64,000 bases of DNA from Rickettsia typhi (GCA_945875975.1 CAMCMD010000001.1:101001-165000); one strand, 5' to 3'; positions 9,219 through 18,287 are shown, counted from the stretch's first letter. Program-made: numbers and translations. Notes: generated by a model from the letters alone, not told the origin.

Positions 9219-11309
9219 ATGAGCAAAAAAATAATAGTAGACGCAAACTTCCCGTCAGAAACACGGGTGGTTTTGCTGGACAAAAACAACAATATTGAGA
9301 ATTTAGAATTTAGTTCGACTAATAAAAAACAAATTAAAGGAAATATCTATCTAGCAAAAATAACAAGAATAGAGCCGTCTCTTCAAGCAGCTTTCGTCGA
9401 TTATGGCAACGAAAAAGGTGCATTTTTACCATTTAGCGAGATACATCCAGACTACTATCAAACTTTATCTACTGACAAAAAAATTAATACTCTAGCTGGT
9501 AATGAGTTAAGTTCTGCAGAGATTACATCAGAAGATTTGGCCGAAAAAAGTGCTAACACAAAATTCCATGAACTAATTGATAATGATGATGTTGATATCA
9601 GTACTATTGAAAAAATGATTGATGAAAAACTTCAATCAGATTTTAATATCGATGCTGAAGATGATGAAATTGAGAGTATTTCTAGAGATAATGAAGAATC
9701 TCAACATAGACATTACAAGATCCAAGAAGTACTAAAGAAAGGGCAAATATTACTTATCCAAGCTACAAAAGAAGAGCGTGGCAATAAAGGTGCGTCGATG
9801 ACAACTTTTATCTCTCTTGCTGGTAAATATTGCGTTCTAATGCCTAACAAACCCTCGCAAAATGGTATTTCAAGAAAAATCTCTAATGCGGAAGAGCGGA
9901 AAAGATTAAAAAAGATTATCAATGATTTAGTTTCAAAAACGGAGAATAAATCTTTTAGTGTTATCGCTAGAACAGCCGGCGCAGGTCATACCACTTTAGA
10001 AATAAAGAAAGATTATGATTATTTAGCCAAACTATGGAACAAAATTCGCGAGACAACTCTACAGTCACAAGCTCCCTGCTTTATTCATCAAGAGGATGGG
10101 ATAATTCTGAAAACCATCCGCGATATGTTTGATCGCAATGTAAAAGAAATTATTGTTCAAGGAAAACAAGCCTATACTTCTTGTATAAAATTCATGAACG
10201 ACATTCTTCCTCATGAAGTAAAAAGTGTAAAAGAGTATAAAAGTAAAACTCCTATATTTACCAAATTTGGTATAGAGGATCAATTAATAAAGCTTTATCA
10301 GCCAGTAGTTTATTTACCATCCGGGGGTTACATAGTAATAAACCCAACAGAAGCTTTGGTTTCAATTGACGTTAATTCTGGCAAATCCACTAGTGAACGT
10401 AATGTAGAAGAAATGGCACTAAAGACTAACCTTGAAGCTGCAAAAGAGATTTCTCGGCAGGCAAGGCTTAGAGATCTTTCTGGTTTGCTAATAATTGACT
10501 TTATTGACTTAAATGAAAATAAAAATAAGAAAATCTTAGAACGATCACTCTGGGAGTATTTTAGTAAAGATAAAGCCAGAATCCAAACATCTCACATCAG
10601 CGCTTTCGGTCTACTAGAAATGTCAAGACAGCGTCTGAGGCCATCATTTTTAGAAATGAACTCTAACATATGTTCTCATTGTAGTGGAAAAGGTGTAGTC
10701 AGAGCGGATGAATCAAATGCTATGCTGATACTTAGAACTATCGAGAACGAAATTTTTAATAGCTCTTATGATGTGGTAAACGTTTTTGGCATTGCATCGT
10801 CAGTTATTTATTTGCTAAATAATAAGCGGGCTGAAATTTCTTTTGTTGAAAATAAATATAATATCAAACTGAATTTCTGCATTGACAAAGATGCAACATC
10901 TGACAGTTACTCAATAGAAAAGGTAAAGCTTTCAGATAAATATAAAGCTTTAGATTTAGATGATGCACCTGTTCTACAAGATACATCAGAAATTTACAAT
11001 GAATTCTCTGATAACAGCAAGTCTACACAAAACAAGACCAAACAGAAAATAGAAAGAATTGCGAATGTTTCTACTAGCACTAAAACTGAAGCAAAAGCAG
11101 AAGCTATAGAAATAGCAAACGAAGATCAGCCTGACGCTCAAGAAAAAAGTGCAACAAAAAAACGTAGGCAAAATCGTAATAGAAAAAGAATTGCTAAAAA
11201 ATCAAATACACAAAGCGCAAATAACAGCACTCCGGTTTCAACACCAGAACTACCTAATGATGACGCTAGTCCTGTAATTAAAGATTCGGTTGAAAAACCT
11301 GTAAGTTAA
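9219..11309 (+). CDS. rne: Ribonuclease E/G
   Basis: Endoribonuclease for mRNA turnover and rRNA processing. The N-terminal S1-like region (NIYLAKITRIEPSLQAAFVDYGNEKGAFLP) is interrupted by an acidic insert of about 100 residues. The RNase H-like and DNase I-like core follows, with the Mg-binding Asp region SIDVNSGKST and LIIDFIDL. The zinc-link CSHCSGKG is in the C-terminal half. The last 100 residues are a charged, low-complexity tail (KKRRQNRNRKRIAKK) that in RNase E homologues binds RNA or partners. 696 residues is intermediate between RNase G and long RNase E. lptE follows by 19 bases. Confidence 0.92.
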   Translation: MSKKIIVDANFPSETRVVLLDKNNNIENLEFSSTNKKQIKGNIYLAKITRIEPSLQAAFVDYGNEKGAFLPFSEIHPDYYQTLSTDKKINTLAGNELSSAEITSEDLAEKSANTKFHELIDNDDVDISTIEKMIDEKLQSDFNIDAEDDEIESISRDNEESQHRHYKIQEVLKKGQILLIQATKEERGNKGASMTTFISLAGKYCVLMPNKPSQNGISRKISNAEERKRLKKIINDLVSKTENKSFSVIARTAGAGHTTLEIKKDYDYLAKLWNKIRETTLQSQAPCFIHQEDGIILKTIRDMFDRNVKEIIVQGKQAYTSCIKFMNDILPHEVKSVKEYKSKTPIFTKFGIEDQLIKLYQPVVYLPSGGYIVINPTEALVSIDVNSGKSTSERNVEEMALKTNLEAAKEISRQARLRDLSGLLIIDFIDLNENKNKKILERSLWEYFSKDKARIQTSHISAFGLLEMSRQRLRPSFLEMNSNICSHCSGKGVVRADESNAMLILRTIENEIFNSSYDVVNVFGIASSVIYLLNNKRAEISFVENKYNIKLNFCIDKDATSDSYSIEKVKLSDKYKALDLDDAPVLQDTSEIYNEFSDNSKSTQNKTKQKIERIANVSTSTKTEAKAEAIEIANEDQPDAQEKSATKKRRQNRNRKRIAKKSNTQSANNSTPVSTPELPNDDASPVIKDSVEKPVS

Positions 11310-11328
11310 TATAAATAGCGGGAATAAG

Positions 11329-11820
11329 ATGCAAATTTTTCATTCTATTCTAGTAGTTGCTACACTATTCCTGCTGATCTCTTGCGGCTTCAAGCCAATT
11401 TATAAAACAACAAATAACAAGACTTATGAACTTTTGCAAGAAATAGAGCTAGCTCAACCATCTACAATAGAAGGAGCTGAATTTTATAATCAACTTAAGA
11501 ACATTATCCCGCCTTCTCTACCAGCAAAGTATATTTTAGAAACCAAGTTAAATTTTTCTCAAGATTTTAGTATAATAGAGAAAAACTCTGATGCGCTTAG
11601 AGAGATCATTACATTAAAAGTTTCTTATATACTAAAAGAAAAGATAAATGATAAAATTATTACCTTAGGGAAATTCATACGATTATCCTCTTATAATACA
11701 AGCTTTTCTACATATACAAATTTAACCCAAAATCAACAATCTCTTATGCATTTAGCGATAATATCAGCCGAAGAAGTTAGAAATAGAATTATTCTTTATA
11801 TTGAAAATAGTCAAAAATGA
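11329..11820 (+). CDS. lptE: LPS-assembly lipoprotein LptE
   Basis: Small outer-membrane lipoprotein that plugs and assembles the LptD LPS translocon. The signal peptide ends in the lipobox LLISCGFKPIYK, and the CGF(K/R)P start of the mature part is characteristic of LptE. 163 residues is normal. The stop overlaps the holA start by four bases (ATGA), as in many alphaproteobacteria where lptE precedes holA. The rest of the sequence is poorly conserved in this family, so the call rests on lipobox, length and position. Confidence 0.85.
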   Translation: MQIFHSILVVATLFLLISCGFKPIYKTTNNKTYELLQEIELAQPSTIEGAEFYNQLKNIIPPSLPAKYILETKLNFSQDFSIIEKNSDALREIITLKVSYILKEKINDKIITLGKFIRLSSYNTSFSTYTNLTQNQQSLMHLAIISAEEVRNRIILYIENSQK

Positions 11821-12809
11821 AATTTTTTACAACTGCATTAGCCCAGCTAATTCGCCAAATTGAAAGTGGAGAAATTAAAGCGCTAGTAATGCATGGACCA
11901 AACCAGGGTTTTATTTCTTCTTCTTTAGCTCTGATAGAAAAGAAGCTCTCATTAGCTGTATCGAATTATTCTGCAAAAGATCTCTCCCCTAGTAAGCTAG
12001 CGATGATAGCAAATAGCAAAAACTTTTTTGCTCAAAAGGAAATTATTAAAATTACCAACATCTCCAATACTATCACCAAGGAAATGAAAGAACTCTTATC
12101 TACAGGTGATTTTTACCACTTCGTGTGCTTCATTGCTCACGATTCGCTGCCTACAAGCGGCTTACGTAAGTTTTTTGAAGAACAAAAGCATTTGGCAATC
12201 CTAGCTTGTTATTTCGACAATGAGCAAACCATAGCAAAGCTTATTCTGGAACAATGCAGAAATAGACAAAAACAAATCGACGAAGACGCCCTATTCTATC
12301 TTAAGTCTCATTTAAAAGGTGACCATCAAATAATAAAATCTGAACTAGAGAAACTTTTTCATTATACACATGATAAAGCAACTATTACCAAAGAAGATAT
12401 ACTTCTATCCTTAAGTCAGGATTTTGTAGCTAGCGGCGATGATATGTGTGTGTATTTCAGTAAAAAAGAGCCTTTAAAACTCCTGAAAGAAATTAATAAA
12501 CTAAAACACCAAGGGATAAATGAGGTGCTCATGATTAGAGCTTTACTAAGATATTTTTTCAATGTGTACGCAGTAACTTCAAGAGTTGAAGATGGTGAAA
12601 ATATAGACAAAGCTATTAAATCGATATCTCCTCCCATTTTTTTTAAATATGTTGATGACTTTAAACAAGTAGTGCGTATATACAGCTCAATTGATGCTAT
12701 TAGGTATATAAATACTCTCCAAAACGCTGAGATTAGTTATAAACAAAACTCTAGTGGCTTTGATTTATTCTCTGTTTATACAATATTACAAGAAGGAAGC
12801 AGTTTATAA
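11817..12809 (+). CDS. holA: DNA polymerase III delta subunit
   Basis: Clamp-loader subunit that opens the beta clamp. N-terminal KALVMHGPNQGFISSS resembles the degenerate nucleotide-binding region of HolA, and the C-terminal part (LLKEINKLKHQGINEVLMIRALLRYFFNVYAV) is the helical collar domain. 330 residues is typical. The start overlaps lptE by four bases, so translation is likely coupled. The neighbour downstream is convergent hpf, with a dispersed repeat between them. Confidence 0.85.
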   Translation: MKFFTTALAQLIRQIESGEIKALVMHGPNQGFISSSLALIEKKLSLAVSNYSAKDLSPSKLAMIANSKNFFAQKEIIKITNISNTITKEMKELLSTGDFYHFVCFIAHDSLPTSGLRKFFEEQKHLAILACYFDNEQTIAKLILEQCRNRQKQIDEDALFYLKSHLKGDHQIIKSELEKLFHYTHDKATITKEDILLSLSQDFVASGDDMCVYFSKKEPLKLLKEINKLKHQGINEVLMIRALLRYFFNVYAVTSRVEDGENIDKAIKSISPPIFFKYVDDFKQVVRIYSSIDAIRYINTLQNAEISYKQNSSGFDLFSVYTILQEGSSL

Positions 12810-12832
12810 AATAAAACGCCCCTATTAGCCTT

Positions 12833-12940
12833 TATAGTTAATTGATATGAACTTGCGTGCGTCGTTGCTCGTCACTCGCCTATTATCGATAGGCTTCGTA
12901 TCCTCGCGCCTGGCATCAAATGCATCTGAATTAACTATAG
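12833..12940 (+). repeat. Dispersed repeat element A, copy 1
   Basis: A 108-base block that recurs in inverted orientation at 58353-58460 with very few differences. Its ends are inverted repeats (TATAGTTAATT at the left, AATTAACTATA at the right), and the interior is much richer in G+C than the flanks, with CGATAGGC-type short stems. It sits between the convergent genes holA and hpf and ends ten bases from the hpf stop. It resembles the palindromic interspersed elements known from Rickettsia, but I cannot name the family. Confidence 0.85.
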
Positions 12941-12949
12941 CTTAAATTA

Positions 12950-13519
12950 CTATTTAGTATCTACCCAAGAAATGTTTCCATCTTTTCTATAATAAACAAC
13001 ATTCACTCTTCCTGTTTTTACATTCTCAAATAACAAAGCTGGTAGATTTTCTAAATCCATTTTCATGACAGCCTCTCCCACAGAAAGAGATAAAATCTTC
13101 GCTGGTTTTTCAGCCACTATTGCAGGGTTATCAACATTAAATTCTTCTTCACCTGAATGCTCAGAAGAAATTATATATTTGACAGCTTCGGAAGTTATTT
13201 CAGAAACTTTTACACGATTACTGTGACTATTTAATTTGGACTTATAACGTCTAAGCTGTTTTTCAAGCTTAGTAAGCGCAACATCGAACGAATTGTATAT
13301 TTCATCAGAAGCACAATTACTTTTCATAATCATGTGTCTTCCTGAACCTTCATTAACCACTATATCACAAGCAAATTCACGCCCGTGTTTAGAAAAATGT
13401 ACATGCCCACTTTGAGCTTCTATAGAGTATTTTTTTACTACAGCAGATATTCTTTCAATTACATATTCCTGAATTGAACTACCAATAGAAATGTGTTGCC
13501 CTGATACTTGTATATGCAT
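12950..13519 (-). CDS. hpf: Ribosome hibernation promoting factor, long form
   Basis: Binds the 30S subunit and drives ribosome dimerisation in starvation. The N-terminal S30AE domain begins MHIQVSGQHISIGSSIQEYV and includes the RNA-binding basic helix (LTKLEKQLRRYKSKLN). After a linker, the C-terminal dimerisation domain reads LSVGEAVMKMDLENLPALLF and VNVVYYRKDGNISWVD. At 189 residues it is the long HPF form. It stands alone on the minus strand, convergent with holA. Confidence 0.92.
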   Translation of the reverse strand: MHIQVSGQHISIGSSIQEYVIERISAVVKKYSIEAQSGHVHFSKHGREFACDIVVNEGSGRHMIMKSNCASDEIYNSFDVALTKLEKQLRRYKSKLNSHSNRVKVSEITSEAVKYIISSEHSGEEEFNVDNPAIVAEKPAKILSLSVGEAVMKMDLENLPALLFENVKTGRVNVVYYRKDGNISWVDTK

Positions 13520-13656
13520 AATTTATCTCCAATTTGTAATTCAATATAATAAAGCCTCTCTTAACTTAAGTAGTATATAACTAAAAGAAATTCAAGGATA
13601 GAAATAAAATCCCCTTCACTGTTTGACGTAATATGTGATTATTTTAATAAAAAATA

Positions 13657-13968
13657 TTAAGCTACTTTTAGTTCATTACATTTATTATTTAAACGGTTTA
13701 ATCTAATAATCTTTTTAGCTATTTTAATAACATAACATGGTTCAATGTTAGCTCTGAAACAAGCTTCTTGAAAATCTTTAGATTCTTCAAAAAGCCAAGC
13801 TTTAGCATCTAACTCTATTTTCTTTGCACAAGAGTCTTCAGATATATTGGAAGCATCTATAATTGCTTGTATTATTATTGACTTATACAATCTTACTTCA
13901 GGATTTAAATTATAATCTTTCATTCTTTCAAATGGGGCTTGAAATTTTACTACATTATACTTGTTCAT
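13657..13968 (-). CDS. Small protein of unknown function, possibly phage- or GTA-linked
   Basis: 103 residues, soluble, no signal peptide. The pattern of a helical start (RLYKSIIIQAIIDAS), an aromatic AKAWLFEESKDFQEACFRANIEP block and a basic end (KIAKKIIRLNRLNNK) resembles small proteins found in alphaproteobacterial prophages and plasmids, but I cannot name the family. It ends with an ordinary stop and starts at ATG 13966-13968. It sits alone near the GTA remnant on the same strand. Expression is not assured. Confidence 0.5.
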   Translation of the reverse strand: MNKYNVVKFQAPFERMKDYNLNPEVRLYKSIIIQAIIDASNISEDSCAKKIELDAKAWLFEESKDFQEACFRANIEPCYVIKIAKKIIRLNRLNNKCNELKVA

Positions 13969-14522
13969 TTTATCCTACCTCTTTTAAAAATTTTGCTATA
14001 ATTAAAATATTACAAAAATACAACCTATGGCTTAATATAATAACTTTTTTCTCACTGCTTAAGTAAATACTGCAACAAACTGCTATTATTTAGAAATACG
14101 ACCAATATCAGTAACTTATTACCCATTATTGTATAAAATCAATGAATTTATATTGAGGTGTTGCAAAAGCTTAGTTGCTGTTTGTTAATAATCAGAATAG
14201 TTGATAAATTATGGATTTCATTTGTAGTTAAAGTCTAATTTTTTATAACTTCTCTTGAGAAAAAGCCAAAAATTAATTAGCGATCAACTGTTACACCGTA
14301 TAATAATCTCTCTTTTTATAGCATTTGTTACAGATAAAATGGTTGTTTAGTACCCTGGTGTATTTTCGTTTTTATTTAGAAGTAAAATAACAACCTTGGA
14401 TTTAAAAAACTTGATATAAAATCGTAGATATTTTATACTCAACTTAGAAACACCTAAGCAAGTTGGTAACTTTGTTGAAGTTAATACAGAAAGAACTAAA
14501 CTAAAAATCAGGGGTAATTATT
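13969..14522. other. Non-coding gap before the Hsp20 pseudogene
   Basis: About 550 AT-rich bases. I see no intact gene, RNA gene or strong palindrome. It probably held the promoter of the now broken heat-shock gene. The stretch GGGGTAATTATT just before 14523 may be the old ribosome-binding site. Confidence 0.5.
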
Positions 14523-14847
14523 ATGGCATCTCACTTATCAAATATCAAATCAAGATTTGAACCTACAAATAGAAAATATTATGATATAGATAGATTTTTC
14601 GACAGTCTTTTTAACAATTTCAATATCTCGTCCTCTTCAGCACGCTCACAAGATACAACCCTACCACCACGAATTGATGTAACCGAAACAAGTTAATGAG
14701 TATTGTATAGATATAGACCTACCAGGTCTTGCTCTGTCTGATATAGAAGCTAGAATTGATGATAATATTTTGACCATAAAAGGTAAAAAAGAAGAAAATT
14801 TAGAATAAGAAGAAGAAACTTCTAAAAGAATTGAAATAAAAAGCTAG
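14523..14847 (+). pseudogene. Hsp20 small heat-shock protein, broken
   Basis: Translation from ATG 14523 gives an Hsp20 N-terminus (KYYDIDRFFDSLFNNF, then PPRIDVTET) and stops at tandem TAA-TGA at 14694-14699. One frame further on, from 14698, the alpha-crystallin domain resumes (EYCIDIDLPGLALSDIEA, then DDNILTIKGKKEENLE). It hits TAA at 14806-14808, continues EEETSKRIEIKS and ends at TAG 14845-14847. The rest of the domain is missing. So there is a frameshift, an in-frame stop and a 3' truncation. Rickettsia carry two such genes; a second functional copy may exist elsewhere. Confidence 0.85.
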
Positions 14848-14949
14848 GGTTATTTTATAAAATTATCCAACTATATTCTTCTTTTTAAAAGTGATTGTCC
14901 TCTGAGTCAGCGCTTTTCTTAGGATTGATTAGATGAAAGTGGGAAAGCC

Positions 14950-15438
14950 CTAGGTAGTTCTGCGCCTACTAGGGTTGTTAAGCTTATTATTGTACCTAAC
15001 TTTATTGGGCTCTTTTTTAACATAGTCCTTAGAGGATAGGTAAGAAACAATAGTAATGCACGAAAAGCCACATAAAGCAAATAACGCCCCAATTAATGTA
15101 CTTCCCAAAGTAACTAGTATAATCACTGCCAAAGATATGATCGCTACAAGAACCAAGCCAAACATTTTACCCAATTTTGTAGCTCTATCCTGTTCCTCTA
15201 TTTCCAAAAGGTCTCTAGAGTGCCTATGATTTTGCTCGAGCTGAGCCATGTCCAACAACCTCTGTAATGTCCCAGGATAAAGCTCTTCATACTGCTCTAT
15301 CATTTCAATGGGAGGAAGAACATGCCTATATTTCTTACGAATTAAGTTAGCATCGCTTTGATGAAAATTTACAACTCTACTATATCCCTTGTTTAAGCGA
15401 TTATTATCAAAAAATTTTTTACTTTCTTTCATGGTCAA
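14950..15438 (-). CDS. DUF2335-like membrane protein
   Basis: 162 residues. A soluble N-terminal half holds the DUF2335-like motif PPIEMIEQYEELYPGTLQRL followed by a helix ending HRHSRDLLEIEEQDR. Two membrane segments follow (about residues 90-140) and a basic tail. This family is common in prophages and mobile elements, but its role is not known. It lies downstream of the GTA remnant on the same strand, 157 bases beyond g13, in the place where g14 and g15 would be expected. The start may be the first or third codon (both Met). Confidence 0.65.
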   Translation of the reverse strand: MTMKESKKFFDNNRLNKGYSRVVNFHQSDANLIRKKYRHVLPPIEMIEQYEELYPGTLQRLLDMAQLEQNHRHSRDLLEIEEQDRATKLGKMFGLVLVAIISLAVIILVTLGSTLIGALFALCGFSCITIVSYLSSKDYVKKEPNKVRYNNKLNNPSRRRTT

Positions 15439-15595
15439 TCTTCATCTTTTTATATGAACTACTAATGTCTTGGCTAATTTTGATAAAGTATTCTGAAATA
15501 TCAACTGTGTTAATATATTTTGTGGATACCTGCCCCCACCTAAATACACTTAAAAAACCAGATAAAAAATGCTTCAACATTAGTAAATTCTGTTA

Positions 15596-16357
15596 TCAAT
15601 TTTCTATAATATTAGAATCCGGAATGACCGGTTCGCCTCTAAAATTTACTGCATTATTAAAAGAATAGCAACAAGTTCTATAGTTTTTATCGCACCCAGG
15701 AATTAAAGTGATTAATTTATGATTTGTAAAATCAAACTCTGTGTCTAAATCAATTTCAATATTGTTCCCGTGGTGGGATAATATTTTGAACTCATATTTA
15801 TTACCCCCTTGACCAACCGCTAGCAACGTACCATTCTTAAAATATCCATTATCAAATCCTTGAAGAATACAACTAAGCACATTACCAACAAAATCAGTAA
15901 CTTCAGTCTTTATAGCATATTTTTCTATTGAGATTTTGCACCTACTATCGCCAAAATTTGCTCTACATGTTTTACTGAACATTTGCAAAAGTGACTGATT
16001 ATACTTAACCACTTCTGACTCACCCAATATTTCAAATTCTAAATCTTTACTTGTATATTGTGTACAAAAATAACTTATAAAATGCACGAGATTTCCAGAG
16101 TCCAAATAAGATATTTTAACTAATGCTCCTGCTAAATTATCTCCTTTTTCAATACCATCCTGCTCAAAAATTCCCCTAATGTGAACTTGATTCTGGGCAG
16201 ATTCATTGAACTGGCCGGATACAAGATTTAATCCAGAATTTGGTACATAGTATATATTGTCTATTCTATAAGAAACTGATGATGAGGTTAGATGAAAATT
16301 TTTACCATTTTTGCATTTTATATCGAACATATAAATTAAATCTTCGTTTAAGTTCAT
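15596..16357 (-). CDS. GTA/phage tail protein, DUF2163 family (gp13-like)
   Basis: Baseplate or tail-hub component of the alphaproteobacterial gene transfer agent. The central CRANFGDSRCKI matches the TCRA-GD-RC motif of DUF2163, and the end PGCDKNYRTCCYSFNNAVNF then GEPVIP matches the conserved C-terminal block; the four Cys could bind an iron-sulfur cluster as proposed for gp13. 253 residues, somewhat shorter than usual (about 290). It overlaps the broken g12 by four bases. It appears intact although its neighbours are damaged. Confidence 0.85.
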   Translation of the reverse strand: MNLNEDLIYMFDIKCKNGKNFHLTSSSVSYRIDNIYYVPNSGLNLVSGQFNESAQNQVHIRGIFEQDGIEKGDNLAGALVKISYLDSGNLVHFISYFCTQYTSKDLEFEILGESEVVKYNQSLLQMFSKTCRANFGDSRCKISIEKYAIKTEVTDFVGNVLSCILQGFDNGYFKNGTLLAVGQGGNKYEFKILSHHGNNIEIDLDTEFDFTNHKLITLIPGCDKNYRTCCYSFNNAVNFRGEPVIPDSNIIEN

Positions 16358-16951
16358 TCTAATACCTCAATCAATTCAGCCTTGTCTAAACTTATTGTTC
16401 CATCTTGATTAAAACTATACTCGAAATTATCATTAGCAAATCGTACTGGGACATCAAATTCAAAACTAGCGACCAACTCAACATAAGTTGGAATTGCCTT
16501 GGGAAACTGTATAATACCGGTATATGGATCTATATGCTGCGGGACAATTTCTTCATTATTTTGCCAAAGTTTTAAAGTATTAATTTTAGGTTTTGTTATA
16601 TTGCGCAAGTTAAGGAGTAAAATCATCATGATATAGTTTTTTCAATTGAAATTTTGTCTCAATATCATTGCCAGTAGCAATAACCTGCTTATCAACTGTA
16701 AAATCAAAATAATCTTTCAACCGAAAAGAAAATCTCTTGCCCGCCCTTGCAATAAAAAAGCTATTAAAAGCATCAAACTGAAGCTGCGATAGCCTACACC
16801 CTTTTAAAAGATAACGTCTACGAGCTATTTTACTATCCGATGACCTAGCCTCTCGACCTGACATGGAGGTGACACATGATGTAGTAAATTCTGAGACACC
16901 TACGGCAAATATCTCTATATATTTGGGTAAGTTTACGTTATGAAAATTCAT
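16354..16951 (-). pseudogene. GTA/phage tail protein, DUF2460 family (gp12-like), frameshifted
   Basis: The first part (16951 to 16610) reads FHNVNLPKYIEIFAVGVSEF, then IARRRY and FFIARAGKRFSFRLKDYFDF, as in DUF2460. It stops at TAA right after YHDDFTP. The second part, one frame on, reads NLRNITKPKINTLKLW and ends near 16354, matching the family's C-terminal half. Joining the two needs one base removed at CCT-T-AAC around 16612-16614. The fused product would be about 198 residues, close to normal. It follows g8 directly, so g9, g10 and g11 (major tail, tape measure) are missing. Confidence 0.8.
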
Positions 16952-16953
16952 TG

Positions 16954-17361
16954 CTAACCTTCTTTCTTTATAAATGATTTATAATTAATGACTAATCTAT
17001 TCAAAACCAAATCTTTGGCTTTTTCAAATTGCATATTATTAGCCTTTATACCATCAATCATATATCCTCCAAACAATCTATTTATCTTAGATAAATTGCT
17101 TACTATCAAATCAGATAGTTTTACTAATAATTGATGATTTTGATCCTTCGCATAAGCTGACACTTGAAATTCAACTTCATATAAGGCAATATTATGCACG
17201 GAGAGGTCGTCAGCTTTTGCAATATTTATAAGCAAAAATGGGCTAGCTCCATCTTGAATAACACCAATATAGACTTTCTTAACGAAGGACATAATTTCTT
17301 GATCATTTACTAAAGCAGAGTAAATTCGATTTTGAAAATCGTGAATAAATGTGAGCGACAT
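16954..17361 (-). CDS. GTA/phage tail terminator, DUF3168 family (gp8-like)
   Basis: 135 residues, typical for DUF3168/gp8 tail-completion proteins. The features are an N-terminal helix (FIHDFQNRIYSALVNDQEIM), a VYIGVIQDGASPFLLINIAKADD strand region and a C-terminal strand (AKDLVLNRLVINYKSFI). It caps the tail tube at the head-tail junction in phages of this type. It lies between gp7 and gp12 genes with gaps of only two to seven bases, so it is in the same operon. Confidence 0.75.
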   Translation of the reverse strand: MSLTFIHDFQNRIYSALVNDQEIMSFVKKVYIGVIQDGASPFLLINIAKADDLSVHNIALYEVEFQVSAYAKDQNHQLLVKLSDLIVSNLSKINRLFGGYMIDGIKANNMQFEKAKDLVLNRLVINYKSFIKKEG

Positions 17362-17368
17362 AATTTTC

Positions 17369-17701
17369 CTATATTTTTAAAGCAACAATGGTTAGCATCC
17401 TGGCTTTTGAGTCTTCGTCAAGGATTCTTTTTATCTCAAAAATTTGATCGTAAAAGCTAATACGCATAGTCTTATCAAGTCCTTTAATAAACCTGATTTT
17501 GAAAAGAAAATACTCTTCAGTAATTACGTTGCCAAATTGAATTCCTTCTAGAAAAGCAAATCTGTTATCACATACCGGCTTTACCTGGGCAAAAGTTTCT
17601 ATTATTTGCTGCCATTTTGGAGTATCTATTTCAGAGTTTGTAATATTTTCAAGAAAAATGATTTTATGAACCATTTGAGAAATAGTACTAGAATTTTTCA
17701 T
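17369..17701 (-). CDS. Phage head-tail adaptor/stopper (gp7-like)
   Basis: 110 residues, the usual length of the SPP1 gp16-like head-closure family. The features seen are WQQIIETFAQVKPV near residue 30, EYFLFKIRFIKGLDKTMRI near residue 65 and FEIKRILDEDSKARMLTI at the end, a beta-barrel pattern typical of this family. It sits in canonical GTA order between gp6 and gp8. Confidence 0.75.
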   Translation of the reverse strand: MKNSSTISQMVHKIIFLENITNSEIDTPKWQQIIETFAQVKPVCDNRFAFLEGIQFGNVITEEYFLFKIRFIKGLDKTMRISFYDQIFEIKRILDEDSKARMLTIVALKI

Positions 17702-17714
17702 ATTAACTCACTTG

Positions 17715-18233
17715 TTAAATTTTTATAATTCTATGGGGTAGATATAAATCTAAAATTTTGGAGTTTAAGTTTGTTCCATTTTCCGCGTATTCATACATCA
17801 ATACGACATGCATAAGTATCCCATGGGTTATAGTTTTGGGTATTTTTTTATAACCTGCAATATACTTTATTTCTATATCTTGATCGACATATTCATCATT
17901 AAAATAAATTCGATTAATAGTATTATTTACATACCCAAAATTGCCTGTAATTTTTTCCTTTTTATTTCTTTCAACTAAGTAAACTTCCTCAATACTGAGG
18001 ATAGGAAGATATTTTAAGGTAAAATCACTCTTAGTACTCCGTATTTTACATTCTATTCCCCTGTGATTTATGCTAAGACCTGTAAAATTTTCTGCAGCTT
18101 CTGTTGCTGATTCAATAAGATTTCGTATCAAAATATCGTCATATTCATGAGAAATACGCAAATAATTTTTTACCTCTTCTAAGGGCCAAATTTCTTCTAC
18201 TTTAATGTCTTTCATAAAATAATTTACAATCAT
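17715..18233 (-). CDS. Phage head-tail connector, gp6-like
   Basis: 172 residues, the helical adaptor ring of HK97-like heads. WPLEEVKNYLRISHEYDDIL and LIESATEAAENFTGLSI are the conserved N-terminal helices. IEIKYIAGYKKIPKTITHGI and the aromatic helix after it form the C-terminal part. The true start may be the Met seven codons later. It is separated from the capsid gene by an intrinsic terminator. Confidence 0.8.
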   Translation of the reverse strand: MIVNYFMKDIKVEEIWPLEEVKNYLRISHEYDDILIRNLIESATEAAENFTGLSINHRGIECKIRSTKSDFTLKYLPILSIEEVYLVERNKKEKITGNFGYVNNTINRIYFNDEYVDQDIEIKYIAGYKKIPKTITHGILMHVVLMYEYAENGTNLNSKILDLYLPHRIIKI

Positions 18234-18246
18234 ATGTACCCCAGAT

Positions 18247-18275
18247 AAAAAAGGGCCGCTTTAAATAACGGCCCT
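18247..18275 (-). terminator. Intrinsic terminator between capsid and gp6 genes
   Basis: On the minus strand a stem of seven pairs (AGGGCCG with CGGCCCT, 18269-18275 and 18252-18258) encloses a ten-base loop and is followed by a U tract read from the A run 18247-18252. It lies directly after the capsid stop (18288) and before gp6 (18233). In phages such a terminator lets the capsid transcript outnumber those of the downstream genes. Confidence 0.8.
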
Positions 18276-18287
18276 ACCAAATTTAAA

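Noticed and set aside
13863..14066. Plus-strand frame of 67 codons
   Set aside because: Overlaps the small minus-strand gene antisense and continues in AT-rich gap sequence; no ribosome-binding site.
15465..15668. Plus-strand frame of 67 codons
   Set aside because: Antisense to the end of the gp13-like gene and the gap after it; no family pattern.
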